Part shown: positions 1-8,460 of the stretch, one piece after another | Numbering within the stretch: the stretch's first letter is position 1 | How the letters are laid out: each line of letters starts with the position of its first letter | Assembly: GCA_964569055.1 (NCBI GenBank) | Contig: CAZMSZ010000006.1 | Location: 1 to 48,573, forward strand | Reading direction: 5' to 3' | DNA length: 48,573 nt | Source of the DNA: JAWLGW01 sp964569055 | GTDB lineage: Bacteria > Planctomycetota > J058 | Notes under the pieces: generated by a model | Database searches by the model: none | Seen by the model: only the letters and a program-made list of their open reading frames with translations | What the model was told of the DNA's origin: nothing | Program-made: the position numbers and the translations under genes

Positions 1-5
1 GGTCA

Positions 6-43
6 CGGGCGCGGGCACGGGCACGGGCACGGGCACGGGCACG
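6..43. repeat. Hexamer (GGGCAC)n arm of a truncated inverted-repeat element
   Basis: About six tandem copies of a GGGCAC-type hexamer, the second being GGGCGC. The array matches the downstream arm of the complete element at 21450-21604, including the single GGGCGC variant at its left edge. The partner arm would lie left of the window. It ends about 45 bp before the start codon of the gene at 89. Confidence 0.6.
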
Positions 44-88
44 AGGCGCATTGCGACAGCCTCTCGTAAGCCGCGTTACGCTTCCCCC

Positions 89-562
89 ATGCAGCCTCCC
101 CTCCGGATCGTCTCGGGCGGACAGACCGGCGTCGACCGCGCCGCGCTCGACGTGGCGCTCGCGCTGGGGCTCCCGTGCGGCGGCTGGTGCCCGCGCGGGC
201 GCGCGGCGGAGGACGGCCCGATCCCGCCCCGCTACCCGCTCGAGGAGACCGCCGGCGCCGCCTACGCCGAGCGCACCCGGCGCAACGTGCGCGACTCGGA
301 CGGCACGCTGGTCCTCACCGTGGGGGCCCCGAGCGGCGGGACCGCGCTCACCTGCCGGACCGCCCGCGCGCGCGGTCGGCCGCTCCTGGTGATCGACCTC
401 GACGACCCCGGCCAGGCCCGCCCCGAGCGGGTGCGGGCGTGGCTGGCGGCGGAGGGGATCGCGACGCTCAACGTGGCGGGGCCGCGCGAGAGCGGCGCGC
501 CCGGCGTGTACGCGCGGGCGCGCGCGTTCCTCGAGCAGGCGCTCAGCGCCCCTTGCCCTTGA
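89..562 (+). CDS. cpYpsA-type / putative molybdenum carrier protein (Rossmann-like)
   Basis: 157 aa. The N-terminus carries IVSGGQTGVDRAALD, the signature of the circularly permuted YpsA family (also named 'putative molybdenum carrier'), a nucleotide-binding Rossmann-like fold related to SLOG/LOG domains. Later elements fit the fold: a strand-turn RDSDGTLVLTVG, then GGTALTCRTA and LNVAGPRES near the end (residue about 128). The ligand is unknown; the molybdenum-carrier name rests on a structural analogy. The ATG at 89 directly precedes the family signature. A TACGCT -10-like hexamer lies at 77-82, only 6 bp upstream, with no Shine-Dalgarno sequence, so the mRNA may be leaderless. The last 20 bp overlap the 3' end of the convergent glyS gene. 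Confidence 0.8.
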   Translation: MQPPLRIVSGGQTGVDRAALDVALALGLPCGGWCPRGRAAEDGPIPPRYPLEETAGAAYAERTRRNVRDSDGTLVLTVGAPSGGTALTCRTARARGRPLLVIDLDDPGQARPERVRAWLAAEGIATLNVAGPRESGAPGVYARARAFLEQALSAPCP

Positions 563-2729
563 CCACCTCGGCCAGGTCGGCGAAGCCGGCCAGGAGGCCG
601 TGGACCTGCTTGAGCAGGGCCAGGCGGTTGGTGCGCAGGCGGCGGTCCTCGTCCATCACGAACACCCCGGCGGGCGCGGGCTCGAAGAAGGTGTGCGTCA
701 CGCCGGCCAGCGCCTCCACGTAGCGCCGCCCGGCGTCGACGTAGCGCCGCTCCTCGATCGCGCGGCGGACGTCGGCCCGGCAGCCCTCGATCGCCTCGAA
801 CAGCGCCCGCTCGGCGGGGTGGTCGAGGCGGCTGCGGTCGACGTCGGCCGGGTCGACCCCGGCGCCGTTCTTCTCGGTGATCGTCTGGGTCCGCTCCACC
901 AGCTCGCACAGCGGGCCGAACCGCTCGTCGGCCGCCAGCGCGTCGAGGGCGTCGAGGCGCTCCCAGAAGTCGACCACGTTGGTCGGGTCGCGGCCGGCGT
1001 CGAGGGCGGCCCGCACCAGGTCGTGGCGGCGGCCCGCGTCCTTGATCGCCATCACCTCCAGCCGATCGCGGAAGTAGGCCACCAGCTCGCCCTCGGCCGC
1101 CTCCTGCCGGAGCGCCTCGGGGAGCTGGGCCAGGGCCGCGCGGACCAGGCGCGCGTAGCCGCAGTCGAGCCCGCGCTCGCGCAGGATCCGCAGCACGCCG
1201 ATCGCGCCGCGCCGGACCATGAACGGGTCCTTACTCCCGGTGGGGCGCTTGCCGGTGGCCCAGGCGGCCACGATCGTGTCGAGCTTGTCGGCCACCGCCA
1301 GGCAGATCCCGACCTTGCTCTGCGGCAGCTCGTCGGTCTCGCCGCGCGGCAGGTAGTGCTCGCGGATCGCGACCGCGACCTCCTCGGGCTGCCCCTGCAG
1401 GCGGGCGTAGATCGCGCCCATCTCGCCCTGCAGCTCGGGGAACTCGCCCACCACGTCGGTGGTCAGGTCCGCGCGCGCGAGGCGCGCCGCCTGCTCGAGC
1501 TGCCAGGCCAGCTCGCCGCCTCGCCCGAACGAGCGGGTCACGCGCGCGCCCGCGCCCGGGAGCTGAGCGTCCTCGCTGATCCAGCCGGCCGCCTTGGCGA
1601 CCTCCAGCGCGACGGCCGCCACCCGGTCCACCCGCTCGGCGAGCGAGCCCAGCTCGGCCATGAACGTGATCGCCCCGAGGTCGTCCACGCGCTCGGCGAG
1701 CGGCCGCTTCTGGTCCTGCTCGAAGAAGAACAGCGCGTCGGAGAGCCGCGCCGCGAGCACGCGCTCGTTCCCCTCACGGATCACGGGGTGGAGCGGGCGG
1801 TTGGCCACGTAGGCGAAGCTCGGCTGGAGCCGGCCGCCGCGGCGGATCGGGAAGTAGCGCTGGTGGCCGGTCATGGCCTCCTCGATCACGACCTCGGGCA
1901 GGCGCAAGAAGCGCTCGTCGAACGCGCCCGCGTCGACCACCGGCCACTCGACGAGGTTCACCACCTCGCTCACCAGCTTGGCGCGCCGCTGCAGCGTCGC
2001 CGGCTCGAGGTGCTCGGCCAGCCCCTCCTCGACCCGCGCCCGCCGCTCGGCCGGGTCGACGAGCACGTTCAGCTCGCGCAGCCGGGTCACGTAGTCGTCC
2101 CAGCGGGCGAGGTCGAGCGTGAGCGGCTCGTCGTGCAAGAAGCGGTGCCCCTCGACCTGCCGCCCGCTGCGCACACCGCCCCACTCCACCGGGACCACCT
2201 CGGCCCCGACCCCGTCGCCGAGGAGCGCGGTGATCCGCCGCAGCGGGCGCCCGAAGCGGACGCGGCTGCCCGGCACCCAGCGCATGGACTTGGCGAACGG
2301 GATCGCGTCGATCCAGCCCGGGATCAGCTCGGCGAGCACCTCGAGCGCGGGGCGCCCCGGGATCCGGCGCACGCCGTACAGGTGCTCGCGCACCTTCTTG
2401 CCCTTCTTCACCGGGCGGACCTCGAGCTGGTCCACGCTCAGGCCGAGCGACTCGGCGAACTTGATCGCGGCGGTCGTGGGCTGACCGTCCTTGAACGCGC
2501 CCTCCGCCGCGGGCCCGGCCCGCTCCTCGGTCCGGTCGGGCTGCCGCTCGGCGAGCCCGCCCGCCCACACGGCCAGGCGGCGCGGCGTGCCGCCGGCCTC
2601 GATCCGCTGCGGCGCGAGCGCCGCCTCGCCCAGCGTCTTGGCGACCCCCTCGCGCAGGGCGGCCAGCGCGCGGTCCACGAACCGGGCGGGGAGCTCCTCG
2701 GTCCCGAGCTCGAGCAACAGGTCGGGCAT
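543..2729 (-). CDS. glyS: Glycine--tRNA ligase beta subunit
   Basis: 728 aa, near the usual length of about 690-720. It starts with MPDLLLELGTEELPARFVD, the highly conserved beginning of bacterial GlyS. Other family blocks are visible: MTGHQRYFPI, LADRVDDLGAITF-like text (AERVDDLGAITFMAELGS), LQGEMGAIYA and VADKLDTIVAAWA, followed by the C-terminal anticodon-binding/DALR-like region. GlyS pairs with GlyQ as an alpha2-beta2 enzyme charging tRNA-Gly and supplies most tRNA contacts. The ATG at 2729 follows a GAGGAG Shine-Dalgarno. The gene sits 9 bp downstream of glyQ, so the two are one operon. Its 3' end overlaps the convergent gene at 89-562 by 20 bp. Confidence 0.97.
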   Translation of the reverse strand: MPDLLLELGTEELPARFVDRALAALREGVAKTLGEAALAPQRIEAGGTPRRLAVWAGGLAERQPDRTEERAGPAAEGAFKDGQPTTAAIKFAESLGLSVDQLEVRPVKKGKKVREHLYGVRRIPGRPALEVLAELIPGWIDAIPFAKSMRWVPGSRVRFGRPLRRITALLGDGVGAEVVPVEWGGVRSGRQVEGHRFLHDEPLTLDLARWDDYVTRLRELNVLVDPAERRARVEEGLAEHLEPATLQRRAKLVSEVVNLVEWPVVDAGAFDERFLRLPEVVIEEAMTGHQRYFPIRRGGRLQPSFAYVANRPLHPVIREGNERVLAARLSDALFFFEQDQKRPLAERVDDLGAITFMAELGSLAERVDRVAAVALEVAKAAGWISEDAQLPGAGARVTRSFGRGGELAWQLEQAARLARADLTTDVVGEFPELQGEMGAIYARLQGQPEEVAVAIREHYLPRGETDELPQSKVGICLAVADKLDTIVAAWATGKRPTGSKDPFMVRRGAIGVLRILRERGLDCGYARLVRAALAQLPEALRQEAAEGELVAYFRDRLEVMAIKDAGRRHDLVRAALDAGRDPTNVVDFWERLDALDALAADERFGPLCELVERTQTITEKNGAGVDPADVDRSRLDHPAERALFEAIEGCRADVRRAIEERRYVDAGRRYVEALAGVTHTFFEPAPAGVFVMDEDRRLRTNRLALLKQVHGLLAGFADLAEVVKGKGR

Positions 2730-2738
2730 GGCGTCTCC

Positions 2739-3665
2739 TCAGGCCGTCGCGGCCGCGCCGCGCAGGAGCGGGTGCCCGAGCGCCTGGCGCTGCGCCACGT
2801 ACTGCTCGGCCACCCGCTGCGCGAGCGTCCGGATCCGGGCCACGTACTCCTGCCGCTGCGCGACCGACAGCGCCCCGCGCGCGTGGAGGAGGTTGAAGGT
2901 GTGGCTGCACTTGAGCAGGAGGTCGTAGGTCGGGTAGACCAGCACGTCCTCGGGCTCGGCCTCGAGGATCATGAGGCCGAACGCCTCGGAGTAGTACTCC
3001 TCGAACCGCCGGGTGAGCGTCTCGACCGGGGCGTACTCGAAGTTGTAGGCCGAGCCCTGCTTCTCGGTCACGTGGTGGACGTCGCGGTAGGTGACCGGCT
3101 CGCCCCCCTCGGGGCCGTGGCCCCACACCAGGTCGAACACGCTGTCCTTGCCCTGCAGGAACATGGCGATCCGCTCGAGCCCGTAGGTGATCTCGAACGT
3201 GACCGGGTCGACCTCGATCCCGCCCACCTGCTGGAAGTAGGTGAACTGGCTCACCTCCATGCCGTCGAGCCACACCTCCCAGCCCAGCCCGGCGCAGCCG
3301 AACGTGGCCTGCTCCCAGTCGTCCTCGACGTAGCGCAGGTCGTGCATGGCGACGTCGATCCCCAGCTCCTTGAGGCTGCCCTCGTACAGCCGCTGCGCGT
3401 CGGCCGGGGCCGGCTTGAGGACGCACTGGTACTGGTAGTAGTGCTGCAGGCGGAACGGGTTCTCGCCGTAGCGCCCGTCGGTGGGGCGGCGCGAGGGCTC
3501 CACGTAGGCCGCCCGCCACGGCTCGGGGCCGAGGGCGCGCAGGAACGTGTGCGGGTTGAGCGTGCCCGCGCCCTTCTCGGTGTCGTAGGGGAACACCACG
3601 AGGCAGCCCTGCCGCGACCAGTAGGCGTGCAGGCGCAGGACGATCTCCTGGAACGAGAGGGACAC
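2739..3665 (-). CDS. glyQ: Glycine--tRNA ligase alpha subunit
   Basis: 308 aa, typical of GlyQ. Conserved blocks include SFQEIVLRLHAYWSRQGC, NPHTFLRALGPEPW, PSRRPTDGRYGENPFRLQHY, GWEVWLDGMEVSQFTYFQQ and EITYGLERIAMFLQG, which form the class II aminoacyl-tRNA synthetase core that makes glycyl-adenylate. The start is GTG at 3665, preceded by GGAGG with 5 bp spacing. It is the first gene of a glyQ-glyS operon and is divergent from the gene at 3804, with about 138 bp between the start codons. Nothing unusual is seen; a split alpha/beta enzyme is the normal bacterial form and contrasts with the single-chain GlyRS of other lineages. Confidence 0.97.
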   Translation of the reverse strand: MSLSFQEIVLRLHAYWSRQGCLVVFPYDTEKGAGTLNPHTFLRALGPEPWRAAYVEPSRRPTDGRYGENPFRLQHYYQYQCVLKPAPADAQRLYEGSLKELGIDVAMHDLRYVEDDWEQATFGCAGLGWEVWLDGMEVSQFTYFQQVGGIEVDPVTFEITYGLERIAMFLQGKDSVFDLVWGHGPEGGEPVTYRDVHHVTEKQGSAYNFEYAPVETLTRRFEEYYSEAFGLMILEAEPEDVLVYPTYDLLLKCSHTFNLLHARGALSVAQRQEYVARIRTLAQRVAEQYVAQRQALGHPLLRGAAATA

Positions 3666-3803
3666 GGCGACCTCCGTCGGGGGCGCGGAATGATAATCCC
3701 TCGCGGGCCGGCGCGCGCGGGGCAGGTCGTGAGAGCGGCCGTCCGCGTCGCCTCTGCTACCCTATCCCGGCCACCGGCGCCCGCGCCGGCGGAGGGACGA
3801 GCC

Positions 3804-5882
3804 ATGCCGCAGGTGATCGAGTACTACGCCATCGCCGGGAAGCGCTGGGAGTGGCACCTGGTCCTCTGGAAGGAGTGGCTGCGCGAGGTCGAGGGGGGGA
3901 CGAGCGACCGCAAGTACACCAAGTGGCTGCGCACCCGGAAGGTGTTCGACCGCGCGTTCATCGAGCTGAGCGAGCGGCTGCTCGGGATCGACCACCCGCG
4001 CAAGGCGCGCCCGCGCCTGAACGAGGTCGGCGAGGAGCTGCTCGAGGAGCTCGCCAAGTCCGAGAAGAAGGCGCAGGACGCGCAGCAGCGGGCGCTCGAG
4101 CGCGGGCCCGGGCGCGACATGCCGCGCCCGGCGGCCGCCGCGGCGCCGCCGCCACGACGCCGCGGCGCCCCGCCGCCGCCGGTGGCCGAGGAGCCCGAGG
4201 CGCCGGCCTACGAGCCGCCGAGCGCCGAGAACGACCCGTTCCTGCGCGCGCTGCTGGAGCGGTTCACCGAGCTCAACCCCTACCTCACCATGTTCGTGCT
4301 CAAGCAGATCGGCGAGGACTTCCTCTCCCCCGCCGAGGTCTACCGCCGGGTGGGGACCGCCGACTTCGAGGGCACGCGGCCCGCCATGCCGCACTTCACC
4401 CAGTGGCTGACCTGGATGGAGTGGCTCGGCGGCTTGAAGAAGGTCGGTTTCCGCTACAAGGCCACGCCGCCCGGCGCCGAGATCGGCGCCTACCTGCGCG
4501 AGCTGCCGCTCGAGGAGCTGCTCGAGGCGGACGAGGACGACGAGCCGGCGCCGGGCGAGGAGGACGGGGAGGCTCCGAGCGCGACCGCCACGCCCGCAGC
4601 TGCGGCGCCCGCCGAGGCGGGCGACGTCGCCGGAGAGGAAGGCGACGAGCCGGACGACGACGAACAGGAAGAGGACGACGAGGAAGAGGACGAGGACGAC
4701 GAGCGCGCCTTCGAGGGCGGCGACCTCGACGAGGACGACCTCGAGGACGAAGGGCTCGACCTGCCGCCCGAGGCCGAGGGCGACCCCGAGGCCGACGTGT
4801 TCTGGCGCACCAAGCCCGCCGCCTCGCGTCCGCCGAGCCTGGCCGAGCTGAGCCGCGACCTCGTCCGGCTGCAGGAGTCGCTCGGCGCGCCCGACGGTGA
4901 GGGCAGGGCGGACGAGCCGCACCCGCACGGCAAGAACGGCGAGCACGCCCCCGCCGAGGCGACCCCTGCGCCGGCCGCGACGCGCGAGGGCGCGGCCGCT
5001 CCCGCGACGGGGCCCGCGGCCACGGCGACCGAGGACGCGCCCCGGGCCGAACCGGTCCGCGCCGCCTCCGCGCCGCCGCCCGCCTCGGCGGCCCGCAGCG
5101 CGACCGCCGCGGCGCTCGGCGCGCCACCCGCGACCGCCGCCGCCCCGCACGCGCAGCCGGCGGCCGCCGCGACCGCGCCCGCCCCGGCGCAGGCCGACCC
5201 GGCGCTCGCGGCCGAGCTGCGCGCGCAGCTCGCCGAGCAGGCCGCCGCCCTGCGCGCGCAGCTCGAGCAGCTCGAGCAGCAGCGCCGCGCGCTCGAGGAG
5301 ACCCAGCAGCAGGTCCGGGCTCAGCTCGCGGGCACGAGCGGACGGTTCGAGCGCCCCGCGCCCGCGATCGCGCCGCGCGAGGCGCTCCGCCTCGCCGTGA
5401 GCTGGTGGCTCGACGGCGCCGCCCACGAGCCGCTCCCCGAGGTCTCGCTCGAGCCCCACCCCAGCGGCAAGCCGCTCGGCCTGTTCCGGCTGCTGACCCT
5501 GGCCACCCTGCGCGAGGCGGAGGCCCCCGCCGCCGAGGCCGACCGCCTGTTCGCGGCCCTCGACGAGCTCGGCCTGCTCGAGAACCTGCTCCTCGGCCGC
5601 GCCGGGCTCGAGGACCTGCTCGCCGCGGCCGCCGCCGCCGAGGCGCCCGCGGCGCTGCAGGAGCGCCTGGTCCACCTCGTCCGCTATCGCCGCGGGCTGG
5701 AGCGGCTCGACCCGAGCGCGCTCGCGCAGCCCGACGCACGGACCCTCGGCCGAACGCTACGGGACGAGGTGACCGGAGCGACGCTGGGCGCCGGGCTGGT
5801 CCTGGTGCTCCGCGCCCTCGCCACCGCGGGCCTCGCCGCGGCGCGAGGGCTGGAGCAGGTCGCCTGGCTGCCTAGCGATTAG
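3804..5882 (+). CDS. Large acidic / Ala-Pro-rich protein with coiled coil, function unknown
   Basis: 692 aa, not recognised as a named family. ATG 3804 follows GGAGG at 3791-3795; a TACCCT -10-like box lies at 3758-3763. Residues 1-100 form a compact charged region rich in Trp and Tyr (VIEYYAIAGKRWEWHLVLWK). A Pro/Ala linker follows. Residues about 142-250 look like a second folded domain (NDPFLRALLERFTELNPYL, then PHFTQWLTWMEWLGGLKKVGF). Next is a strongly acidic Asp/Glu run, an Ala-rich low-complexity region, a coiled coil around residues 470-515 (AAELRAQLAEQAAALRAQL) and a helical C-terminal domain. No signal peptide or membrane span is seen. The architecture suggests a cytoplasmic scaffold; that is inference only. 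It is divergent from glyQ. Confidence 0.75.
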   Translation: MPQVIEYYAIAGKRWEWHLVLWKEWLREVEGGTSDRKYTKWLRTRKVFDRAFIELSERLLGIDHPRKARPRLNEVGEELLEELAKSEKKAQDAQQRALERGPGRDMPRPAAAAAPPPRRRGAPPPPVAEEPEAPAYEPPSAENDPFLRALLERFTELNPYLTMFVLKQIGEDFLSPAEVYRRVGTADFEGTRPAMPHFTQWLTWMEWLGGLKKVGFRYKATPPGAEIGAYLRELPLEELLEADEDDEPAPGEEDGEAPSATATPAAAAPAEAGDVAGEEGDEPDDDEQEEDDEEEDEDDERAFEGGDLDEDDLEDEGLDLPPEAEGDPEADVFWRTKPAASRPPSLAELSRDLVRLQESLGAPDGEGRADEPHPHGKNGEHAPAEATPAPAATREGAAAPATGPAATATEDAPRAEPVRAASAPPPASAARSATAAALGAPPATAAAPHAQPAAAATAPAPAQADPALAAELRAQLAEQAAALRAQLEQLEQQRRALEETQQQVRAQLAGTSGRFERPAPAIAPREALRLAVSWWLDGAAHEPLPEVSLEPHPSGKPLGLFRLLTLATLREAEAPAAEADRLFAALDELGLLENLLLGRAGLEDLLAAAAAAEAPAALQERLVHLVRYRRGLERLDPSALAQPDARTLGRTLRDEVTGATLGAGLVLVLRALATAGLAAARGLEQVAWLPSD

Positions 5883-5944
5883 GGGCTGTCCGCGAACGGT
5901 CCAGATTGCTTGCCCGCGAGTTCTGGGGTGAGCACGTGGTGTTG

Positions 5945-6144
5945 GCTGTCGGACGTGCGACAGCTCCGCGGCGAGACGGGCAAGGAGGGGAGCTGTCGCC
6001 AGTCGCCAGGGCGCGCCGCGCTCCCCCGGCTGCTGTCGCACGTGCGACAGCTCTGCGGCGGGGCGGCAAAGAGGGGAGCTGTCGCCAGGGCGCGCCGCAC
6101 TCCTCCGGCGGCTGTCGCCCCGTGCGACGACTCCCCGGTGCGGC
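5945..6144. repeat. Tandem palindrome-bearing repeats, family 1 (2 full units + 1 partial)
   Basis: Unit 1 at 5945-6031, unit 2 at 6032-6110 and a partial unit at 6111-6144. Each begins with a GCTGTCGCACGTGCGACAGC-type palindrome, which is perfect over 20 bp at 6032-6051. The other two copies are degenerate (GTCGGACGTGCGAC and GTCGCCCCGTGCGAC). A conserved tail AGGGGAGCTGTCGCCAG followed by GGGCGCGCCGC occurs in units 1 and 2. Confidence 0.75.
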
Positions 6145-6468
6145 CTCACCTCCCTCACGCCAGCAGCTGTGAGACCCGCCCTGGAGCGACTACGCCCGTT
6201 GAGGGCCTTCGCGCCGCAACCGAGCCGGGCCGCGGCAACGCGAAACACGCGAGACGCGCAACAAGCATGCATTTGACACCAACACGCCACGAGCATACGT
6301 GTATAATGGACGTCACGCGCAAAACAACGCAAGAGCCCTCATGGACCACCCCGCCTGCGACCACCCCCGAGCACCCACCGCCAACGAGCGGCTCGCCGCC
6401 GCGACCGCTCTGGACACGCAGATCCGAGCCCTTCACCAGCGGCGCAACGAGGACCAGGCCCAGCCTTG

Positions 6469-6610
6469 CCGGCCCCGGCGGGGCGCCGTCGCACGTGCGA
6501 CAGCGGCTAGTCGCGGAGGAGCTGCGCCGCTCGCGCGGCAGCCTCCTTCCGTGCCGGCCCTGGGCGGGGCGCCGTCGCACGTGCGACAGCGGCTCGCCGC
6601 CGGCGCCGCA
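6469..6610. repeat. Tandem palindrome-bearing repeats, family 2 (2 units)
   Basis: Two copies of GCGCCGTCGCACGTGCGACAGCGGCT spaced 86 bp apart, with perfect palindromic cores GTCGCACGTGCGAC at 6488-6501 and 6574-6587. The preceding GCCGGCCC(C/T)GGGCGGGG-like sequence is also repeated. The core equals that of family 1, but the flanks differ. Confidence 0.7.
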
Positions 6611-6703
6611 GATCCCGGCGGTGCTTAGTCTTGTCGCTCTGGATCGGGGCGGACAGAGCCCCAGCCTACTTCGAGGCAGTAGTAGATCGGGCTGGCGCCG
6701 TCC

Positions 6704-7540
6704 TCAGGCCCCGAGCGCCTCGATCACGTCCGCCGCCGCCCGCTCGGCGAGCGCGTCGCAGCGGTTGAAGAGTCCATGCGGCGCGCCGGGATAGACGACG
6801 AGGCGCGCGGGGTGACCCCCGGCGAGCGCTCGGTCGCGGTAGCGCTCGGCCTGCGCGAGCGGGGTCAGGGCGTCGGCGTCGCCGTGGAGCAGCGTGAGCG
6901 GGATCCGCAGGGGCTCCTGCGCGAGCGGTGAGCGGCGGGTCCACTCGGCGCGCTCGCCGCTCCCGGTGAGCAGGCGACCGAGCACGGCGGGCAGCGGGCC
7001 CGTGAGGCCGCCGAGGTCGTACAGCGCGAAGGCGGCGACGAGCTGGCGGAGCGGCACGGATGAGCTGGCGGCCGCGAGGAGCAGCAGGGTCGCGCCCGCG
7101 CTCAGGCCCACGGCGGAGGTGCGCGCGGGGTCGAGCTCGAGTTCGCGGGCGAGCGCGCTCCAGCCCGAGAGGGCCGCGCGGACGTCGGCGACCTGCGCCT
7201 CGAGGTCGCGCGCGCCGCGCAGGAGGAGGCGGTAGTCGGTGGCCGCCACGGCGAAGCCGGCGGCGCGCAGGCGGTCCGCCAGGAACCTGACCGGACGCAT
7301 GGCGCGCGAGCCGATCAGGAACGCGCCGCCGTGGACGAGCAGCAGCGACGGATGCGGCCCGGCGCCGCGGGGGAGGTACAGGTCGGCGCGGGGGCCGCGC
7401 GCCCCGAGGGTCACGCCGCGGCGGTCGGGACCAGCGATGGGGACAGGCACCGGTCGGGCGAGATCGAGCAGGGTGCGGGTGAGCGCGCCCAGGCCGACGG
7501 CCGTGCGGGCTTCCGGGTGGAGAGTCAGCGGCGGAGCCAT
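6704..7540 (-). CDS. Alpha/beta hydrolase (HSL-like esterase family)
   Basis: 278 aa. The motifs HGGAFLIGS (oxyanion-hole HGG(A/G)xx of hormone-sensitive-lipase-like esterases), GLSAGATLL (nucleophile elbow GxSxG, Ser as nucleophile), LLHGDADALTP (Asp region) and YPGAPHGLFNR (catalytic His) appear in the expected order. It probably hydrolyses a carboxyl-ester or acyl substrate in the cytoplasm; the substrate is unknown. No signal peptide is seen. The start is ATG at 7540. There is no Shine-Dalgarno, but a TAGAGT -10-like hexamer lies on the minus strand at 7549-7554, only 8 bp before the ATG, so a leaderless transcript is plausible. It is divergent from the zinc-ribbon gene at 7773. Confidence 0.88.
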   Translation of the reverse strand: MAPPLTLHPEARTAVGLGALTRTLLDLARPVPVPIAGPDRRGVTLGARGPRADLYLPRGAGPHPSLLLVHGGAFLIGSRAMRPVRFLADRLRAAGFAVAATDYRLLLRGARDLEAQVADVRAALSGWSALARELELDPARTSAVGLSAGATLLLLAAASSSVPLRQLVAAFALYDLGGLTGPLPAVLGRLLTGSGERAEWTRRSPLAQEPLRIPLTLLHGDADALTPLAQAERYRDRALAGGHPARLVVYPGAPHGLFNRCDALAERAAADVIEALGA

Positions 7541-7772
7541 GGCAGCCGACTCTACCCGATCCGTGAATCGAGTTCACTTATTTATAGAAGCTGACCCGAT
7601 TCGTTCCACTCACGTGTGTCCGGCGGGTAGTTTCTTCCCGAAAACGGACCGTAAGCGAAACGAACCCGTGCCTGACCCAGGAGCAAGTCCTTATCTGACA
7701 ACGGCGGAACCGACGCCGAGCGACGGCATGGGGCTTGTTTAAGGAGCATTCGCCGACGAGGGAGGCAGGACC

Positions 7773-8018
7773 GTGCACGACTTCGAGAACTACGACGACC
7801 GCTTCTCGTGCCCCAACTGCCAGGAGGCCCTCCCGTACTGCGAGTTCCCGCAGACCTGCGAGGAGTGCGGCTTCATCGTCGAGGTGTTCTTGACCCGCGA
7901 GGACGCCATGAAGGCGATCGTCGGGTTCGAGGAGGACGCCGACGCGATCACCACCCGCCCCAGCCACGTGTATGGCCTGGGCTGGGTCGTCGGCCACACC
8001 CGGCTGCTGCTGGTTTAG
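7773..8018 (+). CDS. Small zinc-ribbon protein
   Basis: 81 aa starting at GTG 7773 after a GGAGGCAGG Shine-Dalgarno. Two CxxC knuckles, CPNC (residues 13-16) and CEEC (residues 30-33), make a zinc ribbon. The rest (VEVFLTREDAMKAIVGFEEDADAITTRPSHV, interrupted here) is helical with no catalytic motif. The role is unknown; small ribbons of this kind often bind nucleic acid or a protein partner. The upstream 230 bp is notably less GC-rich than the surroundings. The gene converges on the 142-aa gene at 8029, with 10 bp between the stops. Confidence 0.65.
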   Translation: MHDFENYDDRFSCPNCQEALPYCEFPQTCEECGFIVEVFLTREDAMKAIVGFEEDADAITTRPSHVYGLGWVVGHTRLLLV

Positions 8019-8028
8019 CGACCGCGCG

Positions 8029-8457
8029 CTACCAGACGTCGGCTTCGGCGGCGGTCGGCGGCGGTCCCTCGGCCGGCTCGACCCCGATCCCGAGCTTGCG
8101 CTCGAGCGCCTCGATCACCTCGGCGTCGCCCGCCTCCTTGGCGGCCATCAGCGCGTAGCGCAGCTTGCCCGCGGCCTCGGCGTTCGCCGAGGCCTTGCGC
8201 CAGCTCTCGCGATCGACCGGCTGGCGCGTCGCGATCCGCAGCAGCAGGAACGCGCCCCCGTGCTCGACCGCCTCCTTCTCGAGCCGCGCGATCCGCTCGG
8301 CCCGGGCGGCCTCGTCGGGGATCCGCCAGTAGGCCTCGAGCGCGTCCAGCCGCCGCCCCGCTTCGTGGTAGCGGTCACCGAGCGCCGCGTAGTCGGGAGC
8401 CCGCCGCGGCCGGCCATACAGGAGCTCGCGCCGCTCGAGCGCGTCGGGGAGCGCCAC
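8029..8457 (-). CDS. Helical hypothetical protein downstream of fmdB
   Basis: 142 aa, GTG start at 8457, only 3 bp after the FmdB stop codon, so the two are co-transcribed and probably translationally coupled. Alternating Ala/Leu/Arg/Glu helices (ALGDRYHEAGRRLDALEAYW; AEAAGKLRYALMAAKEAGD) resemble TPR- or Sel1-like helical pairs, but no canonical repeat is clear. No signal peptide or catalytic motif is present. The function is unknown; the coupling suggests it works with the FmdB-type protein. Confidence 0.7.
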   Translation of the reverse strand: MALPDALERRELLYGRPRRAPDYAALGDRYHEAGRRLDALEAYWRIPDEAARAERIARLEKEAVEHGGAFLLLRIATRQPVDRESWRKASANAEAAGKLRYALMAAKEAGDAEVIEALERKLGIGVEPAEGPPPTAAEADVW

Positions 8458-8460
8458 GCG

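Larger units (their letters stand above)
5883..6703. other. Gene-poor intergenic stretch with palindromic repeats
   Basis: About 820 bp between the stop of the 692-aa protein gene and the stop of the hydrolase gene. It holds two families of units of about 79-87 bp, each centred on GTCGCACGTGCGAC. An unusually AT-rich patch lies at 6240-6345, with TTGACA at 6273-6278 and a perfect TATAAT at 6302-6307. Those two boxes are 23 bp apart, too far for one standard sigma-70 promoter. Open frames here include the repeats and look incidental. No RNA gene is recognised. Confidence 0.6.

Noticed and set aside
600..3800. Very long open frame on the + strand across glyS and glyQ
   Set aside because: It is antisense to two clear essential genes; high GC leaves stop codons rare in the opposite frames. 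Its only real portion begins at ATG 3804.
6341..6628. Possible 95-aa protein starting at the ATG after the TATAAT-like box
   Set aside because: The C-terminal half simply translates the palindromic repeats, there is no Shine-Dalgarno and no recognisable family; left as an unsupported frame.
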